This document shows, in pieces, positions 35,204 through 43,188 of a stretch of 64,000 bases of DNA (positions are counted from its first letter, which is position 1; each line of letters opens with the position of its first letter). The position numbers and the translations under genes are program-made. The notes under the pieces were generated by a model. The model made no database searches. It saw nothing but the letters and a program-made list of their open reading frames with translations, and was not told the origin of the DNA. This stretch comes from CAMCXT01 sp040403315 (lineage in GTDB: Bacteria > Bacteroidota > Bacteroidia > M30B66), in assembly GCA_040403315.1 (NCBI GenBank), contig JBBAKX010000003.1:307493-371492 (forward strand), written 5' to 3'.

Positions 35204-35833
35204 ATGCGTTACATCCTTTTCTATTTATTGTTGATCCTGGTTCTGCCTGCAAATGCGCAGATTAGATTAAAGGAAAGAATTAAAATGGCTGAGCAGCCTG
35301 CTCCAGTTGCCTTGAAGGTGCATTACATCATCGGCGACAATGGCGATACAATCCCGACTGTGACGCTGCAACCAATTACCGTTGCAGACAATCGTGTATT
35401 TGCATCGAAACGCGAAGAACGCAAGTGGAGCCGCTTAAAGCGTGATGTAGCCAAGGTTTACCCTTACTCTAAAGTGGCAGGGAAAAAGCTCAAGCAATAC
35501 AACGATACAATGGCACTCATGAATCCGAAGGAGCAAAAGAAAATGCTTCGTAAGGCTGAAGATGAGTTGAAGGCCGAATTCGAAGATGATATTCGCAACA
35601 TGACTTTAAATCAAGGAAGAATCTTGATTAAACTAATCGATCGAGAATCTGGAAACACCTCTTACGGTTTGGTAAAGGACCTGAGAGGTTCATTTCAAGC
35701 CGTGTTCTGGCAATCGGTAGCGCGAATTTTTAAAACAAATCTTAAATCATCCTATGATCCAAATGGAAATTCGGAGGACAGGATGATTGAAGATATTATA
35801 TTTTCGATCGACGACGGATCTTTTGTGAATTAA
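35204..35833 (+). CDS. DUF4294-type secreted protein
   Basis: 209 residues with a signal peptide (MRYILFYLLLILVLPANA). The rest is basic and charged, with VYPYSKVAGKKLKQYNDTM and the well-conserved NQGRILIKLIDRESGNTSYGLVKDLRGSFQAVFWQSVARIF segment that I associate with the Bacteroidota family DUF4294, of unknown function. It is probably periplasmic. I chose ATG at 35204, which gives a clean signal peptide. Its stop overlaps the convergent 3-hydroxyacyl-CoA dehydrogenase gene by four bases. Confidence 0.8.
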   Translation: MRYILFYLLLILVLPANAQIRLKERIKMAEQPAPVALKVHYIIGDNGDTIPTVTLQPITVADNRVFASKREERKWSRLKRDVAKVYPYSKVAGKKLKQYNDTMALMNPKEQKKMLRKAEDELKAEFEDDIRNMTLNQGRILIKLIDRESGNTSYGLVKDLRGSFQAVFWQSVARIFKTNLKSSYDPNGNSEDRMIEDIIFSIDDGSFVN

Positions 35834-36720
35834 CGGCGGAATTGAGCTGCGACTATAAGGTCTTTTTTACCCGCCGAATAATCGTAAAAACCAATACCAC
35901 TTTTTGCACCTAAATGACCGGCAGTTACCATATTGATCAACAATGGAGCTGGTGCATATTTCGGATTCCCAAATCCATCCTGCAATACGCGCAAAATTGA
36001 TAGGCAAATATCCAAACCAATAAAATCGGCCAATTGAAGTGGCCCCATTGGATGAGCCATTCCCAATTTCATAACTGTATCTATTTCATAAACACCAGCA
36101 ACTCCTTCGCTGAGGGTGATGATGGCTTCATTGATCATCGGCATTAAGATCTTATTGGCAACAAATCCGGGATAATCATTAACGATCACTGGAATTTTCG
36201 ACAAAGACTCTGAGGTCTTAAAAATTAGATCGCTGGTTTCTCTGGAAGTTGAATACCCATTGATGATCTCAACCAGTTTCATCACTGGCACCGGATTCAT
36301 GAAGTGCATTCCAATAACTTTATCTGGGCGTTTCGTTACAGCCGCAATTCTTGTGATAGAAATCGATGAAGTGTTGGAAGCTAAAATGCAAGACGGCTTA
36401 CAAATTTCATCCAACTTGCGGAAAATAGAAGACTTAATTTCGAAGTTTTCAGATGCAGCTTCTACAACTAAATCTGCATCTGCTGCACGATCGTCGATCG
36501 AACTAGCTGTTGAAATTCGCTGCAATGCTGCATCACGTTGTTCTTCTGTAACTTGTTGTTTTTGTACTTGACGCTCAAAGTTTGCTTGGATGGTTTTTAA
36601 ACCTTTTTCTAATGCACTTTCGTTGGCATCGATCAATATAACAGGATATCCAAATTGGGCAAACGTGTGTGCGATTCCATTTCCCATGGTACCGGCTCCT
36701 ACAACAACTACTTTCTGCAT
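35830..36720 (-). CDS. 3-hydroxybutyryl-CoA dehydrogenase
   Basis: NAD-dependent dehydrogenase of 296 residues that oxidises short 3-hydroxyacyl-CoA (or reduces acetoacetyl-CoA). It has the Rossmann motif VVGAGTMGNGIAHTFAQ and the catalytic segment IGMHFMNPVPVMKLVEII (His in HFMNP). ASNTSSISITRIA and the C-terminal dimerisation domain (VAGVYEIDTVMKLGMAHPMGPLQLADFIGLD) are also present. It is the stand-alone Hbd/PaaH type without a fused enoyl-CoA hydratase. No other fatty-acid or butanoate genes are close except the divergent thioesterase. The ATG at 36720 is clear. Confidence 0.93.
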   Translation of the reverse strand: MQKVVVVGAGTMGNGIAHTFAQFGYPVILIDANESALEKGLKTIQANFERQVQKQQVTEEQRDAALQRISTASSIDDRAADADLVVEAASENFEIKSSIFRKLDEICKPSCILASNTSSISITRIAAVTKRPDKVIGMHFMNPVPVMKLVEIINGYSTSRETSDLIFKTSESLSKIPVIVNDYPGFVANKILMPMINEAIITLSEGVAGVYEIDTVMKLGMAHPMGPLQLADFIGLDICLSILRVLQDGFGNPKYAPAPLLINMVTAGHLGAKSGIGFYDYSAGKKDLIVAAQFRR

Positions 36721-36787
36721 GTGATGTTAAATTTTGGGATTGCAAAGAAAGTAATTCCGACACAAAATTGTTTCATCGAAAAAGGAA

Positions 36788-38215
36788 TTACTTCCCTCTT
36801 CCTTGAAGCACAATTAACGCAGTATAAATCATGATTTTAAAATCCAACGCGAGCGTCATATTCTCTACATATAAAATATCGTATTTCAAACGCTCCACCA
36901 TTTCAGGAACATTTTCTGCGTAACCGAACTTTACTTGTCCCCAGCCAGTGATGCCAGGACGCACTTTGTGCAGTAATCTATAATGTGGAGCAACTTGTAC
37001 AATTTGATCGATAAAATGCTGCCTTTCGGGGCGTGGACCAACAATCGACATGGATCCGATAAGCACATTGTAGAACTGCGGAATTTCATCCAACCGTGTT
37101 TTCCGCATGAACCTACCGAATGGCGTGATTCTATTGTCGAATTTGCTACTCAGCTGAGGACCACGCGATTCGGCATCCTTGTACATTGAACGAAATTTGT
37201 AAATTTTGAAGGGTTTTCCATTGAGCCCAATGCGGTAATGGTGATAAAAAATAGGGCCTGGAGAGCCCAATTTCACGATGATGGCTGTAATAAGAAACAC
37301 GGGAAACATTCCCACCAGCACGAATACAGAAACCACCAAATCGAACATTCTCTTGAACGAACGTTGCCAAATAGGCATAAGGGCACGGTTGAGTTCAATC
37401 ACTGGAGCGCCAAATATGGCCGACATTTTAACTGAGCCAAGCAAAATATCGGTGATGTCTGGAATTACCTTGATGTAAACGGTGGTGAGTTCTAATTCGG
37501 TGAGGATCTTACCCAAATAAGAATGTTCGCTATTTTCAGGTGCAACGATAACTTCTTCAACATCTAATTCACGTACGATGCTACTTAGGTTTTCGAATGA
37601 CCCTACATTTGTTAAAGTAGAAGCCAACTCTTGATTCAAACTACCATTTACTGGAATGTATCCAAGGAAATGATTTCCGGAACTGATGGTTTGTTCAGAT
37701 ATCTTTTTGTAGGTATCCCATGATTTTTGTCCTGAGCCAACCAATAATGTATTGAAACGAATTTTCCCACTTTGGATTCTTCTGGAGTTCCAAGTTGAAA
37801 CAATTGCCCGTTGAATAAATGTTATCCCAGCATGGGCGCCAAACAAAGCGAGGAAAGAGGAATAATAGTATTGATATGAAGGAACGAAATCGTCGAGCGA
37901 AATCGAGAAAAACAAAAGTGTGCAACCAATTAAGCTAAGCAAAAGCGTATTGCCAACAATGCCAAGACGCGATTTCCGGAATACATCATGGTAGCTTCCA
38001 CTCATTTGGTAGATGATGATCCACGAAACTGGAATGATGAACAAGCCTAACCAGTAGTTTTGATCAAAAACCAAATCAACATTATACCCAAAGCGAATAG
38101 GCTCAATATAAATTTTACGGAAGACATAGTAAAGAGTCCATCCAGCTCCTGCTGATAGCAAGTCGGCGAAGGCTTGAATGATGGCCTGGTTTCTATCTCT
38201 TTTTGTAGCAATCAC
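36788..38215 (-). CDS. Polyprenyl glycosylphosphotransferase (WcaJ/WbaP-like)
   Basis: 475-residue bacterial sugar transferase that starts a lipid-linked glycan by moving a hexose-1-phosphate to undecaprenyl phosphate. The N-terminus has four membrane spans and a Rossmann-like CoA-binding-type domain (LVGSGQKSWDTY...). The C-terminal catalytic domain begins with a reentrant helix (DLVVSVFVLVGMFPVFLI) and holds GSPGPIFYHHYRIGLNGKPF, IYKFRSMYKDAE and KTRLDEIPQFYNVLIGSMSI, then VGPRPERQHF. All conserved residues look intact. The start is GTG at 38215, four bases after the upstream stop. It forms a minus-strand run with a lipoprotein and a Gfo/Idh-type dehydrogenase. Confidence 0.92.
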   Translation of the reverse strand: MIATKRDRNQAIIQAFADLLSAGAGWTLYYVFRKIYIEPIRFGYNVDLVFDQNYWLGLFIIPVSWIIIYQMSGSYHDVFRKSRLGIVGNTLLLSLIGCTLLFFSISLDDFVPSYQYYYSSFLALFGAHAGITFIQRAIVSTWNSRRIQSGKIRFNTLLVGSGQKSWDTYKKISEQTISSGNHFLGYIPVNGSLNQELASTLTNVGSFENLSSIVRELDVEEVIVAPENSEHSYLGKILTELELTTVYIKVIPDITDILLGSVKMSAIFGAPVIELNRALMPIWQRSFKRMFDLVVSVFVLVGMFPVFLITAIIVKLGSPGPIFYHHYRIGLNGKPFKIYKFRSMYKDAESRGPQLSSKFDNRITPFGRFMRKTRLDEIPQFYNVLIGSMSIVGPRPERQHFIDQIVQVAPHYRLLHKVRPGITGWGQVKFGYAENVPEMVERLKYDILYVENMTLALDFKIMIYTALIVLQGRGK

Positions 38216-38219
38216 TCGA

Positions 38220-39074
38220 TCAATAAATAATTTTCATGTTGTCAATCAAGATTTCCAACGGCACCGATCCTGCTTCTTTGTTTGCATAAAAATACACACG
38301 GTAATTCGTCGCATTTATCTGCTCACTAACCGCCCTTGTCATACTAACGTAGACCTTTTTCCATTCTTCACTCTTATTCAAGTTGATCAACTCAGAGCTT
38401 TGTGTTCCTGATGAAGCGTAGTAAGATTTCAAGCCAACGCTGAGCACATGCGTGTTTTTGTAATCAAATTCTAGATAAACTATTGTGCCTTGCTTAGGCA
38501 GATCGACGGTTTCAACAAATTGAAATTCAACAAATCCAGAGTCACGGTTCAGTTGGGCGATCATAGATCCAGCGCCTTCGAAAACTTTAGCTGCATTGTT
38601 GGTGATTCCGATGGTTGTATCGGTAGCTCCTGATGCTTCAAGTTTGCTTCCAGAGATATCATCAAAATTCGCCATGAATGCGAATTGTAAAGAATCGAAA
38701 TAACTTACTTGTGGTGTTACATCAACCGATTCTCCAGATTTGAGTTCGGCATATGTTTCGTAAAATTTATAAAAGGGATATGGTGCTCGAAGGGATGAAA
38801 TGCCGTTGATTTTGATTCCAGCACCGATTGAAATCTTTTTGGTTCCCAAATCAAGCACTGGAACATCACAAGGAAGTTCAAATGCACCAATCAGTTGGTC
38901 GTCGGCATAAATCCAAGCATCCGTAACATTTGAAGAATTTGAACCCTGCGTGATTGATTCAGTAACCACTGGGATTGAATTCACACGAATATAAGCAGGG
39001 ATGCCTTTGTCGGAGGTACAAGCCGAAAGCATCACAATAACTGCAAAAAGTACAAGCGTGTAGCGTTTTACCAT
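38220..39074 (-). CDS. Lipoprotein of unknown function
   Basis: 284 residues with a lipoprotein signal (MVKRYTLVLFAVIVMLSAC, Cys19). It is rich in beta-strand sequence. The second half (residues about 155-284, FANFDD-like start, GAGSMIAQL, VYLEFDYKNTHVLSVGL, ILIDNMKIIY) looks like a jelly-roll carbohydrate-binding domain, with the final IDNMKI strand common in such modules. I infer this from pattern only. It lies between the sugar transferase and the Gfo/Idh dehydrogenase, two bases after the latter's stop, so it is probably co-transcribed and connected with surface glycans. Confidence 0.75.
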   Translation of the reverse strand: MVKRYTLVLFAVIVMLSACTSDKGIPAYIRVNSIPVVTESITQGSNSSNVTDAWIYADDQLIGAFELPCDVPVLDLGTKKISIGAGIKINGISSLRAPYPFYKFYETYAELKSGESVDVTPQVSYFDSLQFAFMANFDDISGSKLEASGATDTTIGITNNAAKVFEGAGSMIAQLNRDSGFVEFQFVETVDLPKQGTIVYLEFDYKNTHVLSVGLKSYYASSGTQSSELINLNKSEEWKKVYVSMTRAVSEQINATNYRVYFYANKEAGSVPLEILIDNMKIIY

Positions 39075-39076
39075 CG

Positions 39077-40063
39077 TTAAGCCAGTAGATTTGGAGTCAG
39101 ACTCAATTTGTCGATAATTTTATATGCGACGTCGAGGGCCTGTAATCCATCTGATGCTGTTACCACCGGGTCCGTATTATTTGCGATGGCATCAGCAAAA
39201 CTTTCTAATTCTGCTTTTATTGCGTTGGTTGGTAAAATTGTTGGCTTTTCAAGGAAAATTTCTTTCACACCACGCCCTTCGCCTAAGTCGATTGTTAACG
39301 ACAAAGGATCTGGATCGCCTTCGATTGTTGACATTCGGATGACTTCGGTTTCTTTCTCTAAAAAATCGACACTGATGTACGCATCTCTCTGGAAGAATCG
39401 AGTTTTTCGCATGTTTTTCATCGACAAGCGACTGGCAGTTAAATTTGCCACACAGCCATTGTCGAATTCGATACGTGCATTGGCGATATCGGGCGTATCG
39501 CTAACAACTGAAACTCCGCTTGCACTAATTTTTCTAACAGCACTGTTTACACTTTTTAGTACAATGTCGATATCGTGAATCATCAAATCGAGCACAACAG
39601 AAACATCGGTTCCGCGCGGATTAAATTGTGCCAAACGATGAGTTTCGATGAACATCGGATTTTTTAAGAATGGTTGAGCAGATGTAAATGCAGGATTAAA
39701 TCGTTCAACGTGACCAACTTGCACCTTTTTACCTGCTTCTACCGATAATTGCAAAATTTCACGAGCTTCTTCAACCGTGGTTGCAATTGGTTTTTCAATG
39801 AAAATGTGACGACTCATGCGCAACGCTTTACATGCGTATTGATGGTGCGCCAAGGTTGGAGTTACAATATCTACAACTTCAGATGCTTCAATCAGTTCAT
39901 CGGCTGTGTCGAAAAGTCGAATTCCAGTTTCTGCAGCATAGGCTTCTGCACGTTCTTTATCGGAATCGAAAAAACCTGTAAGATGGTAATATTCAGATTC
40001 TTGTATGAGTTTAAGGTGGATCTTCCCGAGATGTCCGGCACCAATAACGCCGATCTTTAGCAT
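39077..40063 (-). CDS. Gfo/Idh/MocA-family NAD(P)-dependent sugar dehydrogenase
   Basis: 328-residue oxidoreductase. The N-terminal Rossmann domain has IGVIGAGHLGKIHLKLI, then the family motif HIFIEKPIATTVEEA (EKP). The C-terminal substrate domain has VGHVERFNPAF and DLMIHDIDIVL, where the HD pair lies in the expected catalytic area. Many relatives act on nucleotide sugars such as UDP-N-acetylglucosamine derivatives, but the substrate here is not clear. I chose ATG at 40063 (MLKIGVIGAG); an upstream GTG at 40081 adds six basic residues. It is first in a minus-strand run with a lipoprotein and a polyprenyl glycosylphosphotransferase. Confidence 0.88.
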   Translation of the reverse strand: MLKIGVIGAGHLGKIHLKLIQESEYYHLTGFFDSDKERAEAYAAETGIRLFDTADELIEASEVVDIVTPTLAHHQYACKALRMSRHIFIEKPIATTVEEAREILQLSVEAGKKVQVGHVERFNPAFTSAQPFLKNPMFIETHRLAQFNPRGTDVSVVLDLMIHDIDIVLKSVNSAVRKISASGVSVVSDTPDIANARIEFDNGCVANLTASRLSMKNMRKTRFFQRDAYISVDFLEKETEVIRMSTIEGDPDPLSLTIDLGEGRGVKEIFLEKPTILPTNAIKAELESFADAIANNTDPVVTASDGLQALDVAYKIIDKLSLTPNLLA

Positions 40064-40236
40064 TCTTCTCAATTTTCGCACAAACCTAAACGATTTTCAG
40101 TTGCTGCAAAGGCTTCGACGATCCGATTACTTACAATATATCCATAAAAAAATCAACAGTCGATTGTGAAATTCGTCTTGTTTTTGTTGATAATGAAGGC
40201 ATTTCAGGGCCGTACTTTAGCTTTTAGAACTGAAAG

Positions 40237-40887
40237 ATGACCGGCCAAGATACATACAGACACAAAGGATTGAGAAGGAGATTGATAGATGAGCTCCGCG
40301 ACTTGAATATTGCAGACGCTCGCACATTGGAGGCTATGCTTGAAGTTCCTCGTCATTTGTTTTTCCCCGATCAGGCATTTGTTGAAAAGGCATATGAAGA
40401 TATTGCTTTCAAGATTGGTGCGGGTCAAACCATTTCGCATCCTAGTACAGTTGCGTTTCAATCTGCGCTCATTTCGCCAAAAAGAGGTGAGAAAATCCTT
40501 GAAATTGGAACCGGAAGTGGTTATCAAACCGCTGTATTGGTTCAATTGGGAGCGCGCGTTTTCAGTATCGAGCGCCAACATGAACTGCACGTTCGAACCA
40601 AAAAATTGCTCGACCAAATGGGGATTTTAGCGAGGCTTTCCTTCGGTGATGGATACCTCGGTTTGCCCGGATTTGCACCTTTCGATAAAATTTTAGTAAC
40701 TGCTGGTGCTCCGTTTATTCCGCAGCCTTTGGTTGATCAACTCAAACCAGGTGGCAGATTGGTCATTCCAGTAGGGAAAGATGGCACACAGGAAATGGTG
40801 GTTCTTGATAAAGCCGAAGATGGAACGCTTACTCAATCGGTGCATGGAGAATTTCGATTTGTCCCCCTTTTGGAAGATCGAAATTAA
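40237..40887 (+). CDS. pcm: Protein-L-isoaspartate O-methyltransferase
   Basis: SAM-dependent repair enzyme of 216 residues that methylates L-isoaspartyl residues in aged proteins. Family segments are RHLFFPDQAFVEKAYEDIAF, AGQTISHPSTVAFQ, the SAM motif ILEIGTGSGYQTAVL, YLGLPGFAPFDKILVTAGA and LKPGGRLVIPVG. The ATG at 40237 is clear. It is convergent with smpB across a 4-base gap. A 173-base gap separates it from the divergent Gfo/Idh gene. Confidence 0.95.
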   Translation: MTGQDTYRHKGLRRRLIDELRDLNIADARTLEAMLEVPRHLFFPDQAFVEKAYEDIAFKIGAGQTISHPSTVAFQSALISPKRGEKILEIGTGSGYQTAVLVQLGARVFSIERQHELHVRTKKLLDQMGILARLSFGDGYLGLPGFAPFDKILVTAGAPFIPQPLVDQLKPGGRLVIPVGKDGTQEMVVLDKAEDGTLTQSVHGEFRFVPLLEDRN

Positions 40888-40891
40888 CTTA

Positions 40892-41359
40892 CTAATCTTC
40901 GTTTTTACGGGCCAAATCGCGCTTCACATCTTTGTCTTTCATCGACTCGCGCTTGTCGTACAGTTTTTTTCCTTTTGCCAAGGCGATATCTAATTTGGCA
41001 AATCCCGACTCGCTCAAGAACATCTGTAAAGGCACAATCGTAAACCCTTTGTCTTTCATTTTGCCTTTCAATTTGCTTAGTTCGGTTCTTTGAAGTAGCA
41101 ATTTACGGTCGCGTTTAGGCACATGGTTGTAGATATTTCCTTGCTCGTATTCGTCGATGTGCATGTTTCGAACAAACAATTCATCTTTTACGAATGCACA
41201 AAAAGCGTCGGTAATGATCGCTTTTCCGGCGCGAACCGATTTAATTTCTGTTCCTGTGAGCTGAATTCCGGCAGTGAATTCCATAAGCAACGAATACTCG
41301 AAACTTGCTTTACGGTTCTTGATGTTTAGGTTATTCCCTTTGTTTCCTTTGGTCGCCAC
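40892..41359 (-). CDS. smpB: SsrA-binding protein
   Basis: Partner of tmRNA in rescuing stalled ribosomes. 155 residues with the OB-fold core (NRKASFEYSLLMEFTAGIQLTGTEIKSVRAGKA), ELFVRNMHIDEYEQG, DRKLLLQRTELSKL and the basic C-terminal tail (LAKGKKLYDKRESMKDKDVKRDLARK) that enters the decoding site. The start is GTG at 41359 (MATKGNKGNN). The DtxR-family gene ends four bases upstream, so the two are probably co-transcribed. No tmRNA gene was found in the window. Confidence 0.96.
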   Translation of the reverse strand: MATKGNKGNNLNIKNRKASFEYSLLMEFTAGIQLTGTEIKSVRAGKAIITDAFCAFVKDELFVRNMHIDEYEQGNIYNHVPKRDRKLLLQRTELSKLKGKMKDKGFTIVPLQMFLSESGFAKLDIALAKGKKLYDKRESMKDKDVKRDLARKNED

Positions 41360-41363
41360 AGCT

Positions 41364-42023
41364 TCAGAGTTTTACAAAAATACTGGATGCGGCTTGACGC
41401 GAAAGCATGATTTCTGGGCCTGATTCTACTTTAACAGAAACAGATCCATCGAAATCGTATTTCCTGAGCACTGAAACTCGTGTGCCGGGAATCAATTGAA
41501 TGTCCTGTAGATACTGGAGAAATTCAGGAAGGTGCACCATAATTCGCGAAACTTCGAACTGTTCTCCAGGCAATCCTTCAGATAAACTTTTGAGTTCTTG
41601 TTCTTCTATATGTCCTTTTTGATCGGGAATCGGATCGCCATGCGGATCAAATTTCGGGAAATTTAAATATCGATCGAGATGTGAATAGAGTCTTTCACTG
41701 CTGGTATGTTCGAGCTGTTCGGCTATGTCGTGTACTTCATCCCATCCTAAACCCAATCGATCGACTAAAAAAACTTCCCAAAGACGGTGTTTTCTGATTA
41801 TTTGAAGAGCCTTGTTTTTCCCTTCGGTGCTCAGTTTCACACCTTGATATGGAGTGTGGTGTAAAAACTTCTTGTCGCACAGTTTTTTAATCATGTCGGT
41901 AACCGACGATGCCTTGGTTTGCAGCGCATCCGCAATGGCGTTGGTGTTAACATTTCCACCTGTGTCGCTTGCGAGCTTAAAAATTGTCTTGAGGTAGTTT
42001 TCCTCAGTGAATGAAGTATTCAT
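41364..42023 (-). CDS. DtxR/MntR-family metal-dependent transcriptional regulator
   Basis: 219-residue repressor that responds to Fe or Mn. The winged-helix DNA-binding domain (1-65, DALQTKASSVTDMIKKLCDKK) is followed by the dimerisation domain with metal ligands in DtxR numbering: His79, Glu83, His98, Glu105 and His106. Position 102 is Glu (Cys in DtxR, Glu in MntR) and the position of DtxR Met10 is Asn9. A FeoA/SH3-like C-terminal domain (about 145-219) is present, as in DtxR and unlike Bacillus MntR. The mix makes Fe versus Mn specificity open. A perfect -7 box precedes the ATG at 42023. A candidate operator sits upstream of the TonB receptor at 2171-2186. Confidence 0.92.
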   Translation of the reverse strand: MNTSFTEENYLKTIFKLASDTGGNVNTNAIADALQTKASSVTDMIKKLCDKKFLHHTPYQGVKLSTEGKNKALQIIRKHRLWEVFLVDRLGLGWDEVHDIAEQLEHTSSERLYSHLDRYLNFPKFDPHGDPIPDQKGHIEEQELKSLSEGLPGEQFEVSRIMVHLPEFLQYLQDIQLIPGTRVSVLRKYDFDGSVSVKVESGPEIMLSRQAASSIFVKL

Positions 42024-42030
42024 CGAGCCG

Positions 42031-42038
42031 CAAAGATA
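42031..42038 (-). promoter_or_regulatory. Candidate -7 promoter box for the DtxR-family gene
   Basis: Minus-strand TATCTTTG matches TAnnTTTG exactly, only 8 bases before the ATG at 42023, so the transcript would have a very short leader or none. No clear TTG at -33. Confidence 0.45.
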
Positions 42039-42055
42039 ATTGTTTGAGCTATGTT

Positions 42056-42598
42056 TTAGAGGATATCCTTTGGCAACCCTTCAGTTTCGAGATTTTCTTC
42101 AATACTTTGGTCTTTGCCAAGTGCTTCAGCAATCACAACAGATAGGTACATTGGCCAAAACAAAAATGATGGAACTTGCTCAATAACATCAACATAAGGC
42201 AATCGAAGCATAAACCAGAGAAAGGAAATTCCAGAACTTAACACCCAACCAAGTTTGAGTAAATCGATCCAAGTGCGCCGTGTTCTTTTGGCAATATACA
42301 TAGTGTAACCTGCTATAATAAATACCGACGAGAGGAGGATAGTTTCATAGCTAAATGGCCAATGGAAAAATCTAAATGTGAGTCCTAACATTAAAATAGA
42401 CATCCCGACAAATAGCAACAATGCATGTTTGCTTTTTACCGAACGGCTATTATAAAATAGGTACATGAGGCAGATCCAGCCTGAATAATTCTTCACTTTT
42501 TCGAAAGTTGCCATGCCTTGAATGTTGAGCCAGAACCAGACCGACACAAAGGCAAATAGCATCCAAACAATACCAAAATAACGGTTTAGGGTTTTCAT
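42056..42598 (-). CDS. Small membrane protein of unknown function
   Basis: 180 residues with about six hydrophobic segments (IVWMLFAFVSVWFWL, SGWICLMYLFYN, HALLLFVGMSILMLGLTFRFF, ETILLSSVFIIAGYTMYI and two more). A short acidic C-terminus follows (GKDQSIEENLETEGLPKDIL). I recognise no family motif. It overlaps the upstream 3-methyladenine glycosylase gene by ATGA, so the two are translationally coupled, downstream of recQ. It may have a housekeeping envelope role; nothing more can be said. Confidence 0.7.
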   Translation of the reverse strand: MKTLNRYFGIVWMLFAFVSVWFWLNIQGMATFEKVKNYSGWICLMYLFYNSRSVKSKHALLLFVGMSILMLGLTFRFFHWPFSYETILLSSVFIIAGYTMYIAKRTRRTWIDLLKLGWVLSSGISFLWFMLRLPYVDVIEQVPSFLFWPMYLSVVIAEALGKDQSIEENLETEGLPKDIL

Positions 42599-43188
42599 GG
42601 AATTGTGAGAAAATTGTTTTTTCGAATGTAAAATCTGTAAGGAAGAAATGCATCCGAACCTGCATAATCAACACCAATTCGAGGGCCTTCAAGAATTTCT
42701 AGATCACCAATATTAAATGATGGATTTCTCAAACCAATTGAATTGCCGTCAATTAATAAACCATTAAACGATGTGGTGATTCCGAGCGCTTTTGTTGCTT
42801 TTCCTGGGCCATCGGTTTGAAGTTTTCCAGTAGAATTATTCATCCTTGAGCGCATAAGTTCTTCGCCATGAGTTGGTTTGATGCCACGTAGTAGCACTGC
42901 ATGTGGTGTTCCTTGCGGACCAGTAACGATATTGAACAAATGGTGCATTCCGTAGCAAAGATATATATATGCAGTTCCTGCAGAACCATACATAGTTTCT
43001 GTTCTAGAGGTACGACGGCCTCCGAACGCATGACTGGCTCTGTCGTTTTCGCCTGCATAGGCTTCTGTTTCTGTGATTATGCCAGATGTTAATTGATCGT
43101 TAAACTTTGTATAAATTTCTAATCCTATGCATTGCTTGGCAATTTTAACTACATCATCGCTCAACAATAGCTGTTCGATGTTGATCAT
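42595..43188 (-). CDS. DNA-3-methyladenine glycosylase (AAG/Mpg type)
   Basis: Base-excision-repair glycosylase of 197 residues, related to mammalian AAG, that removes alkylated purines. The signature is ITETEAYAGENDRASHAFGGRRTSRTETMYGSAG, with the catalytic Glu in the ETEAY segment and the intercalating Tyr region YIYLCYGMHHLFNIV. PHAVLLRGIKP and GPGKATKALGI complete it. The ATG at 43188 overlaps the recQ stop (ATGA), so this DNA-repair gene is coupled to recQ. Confidence 0.93.
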   Translation of the reverse strand: MINIEQLLLSDDVVKIAKQCIGLEIYTKFNDQLTSGIITETEAYAGENDRASHAFGGRRTSRTETMYGSAGTAYIYLCYGMHHLFNIVTGPQGTPHAVLLRGIKPTHGEELMRSRMNNSTGKLQTDGPGKATKALGITTSFNGLLIDGNSIGLRNPSFNIGDLEILEGPRIGVDYAGSDAFLPYRFYIRKNNFLTIP

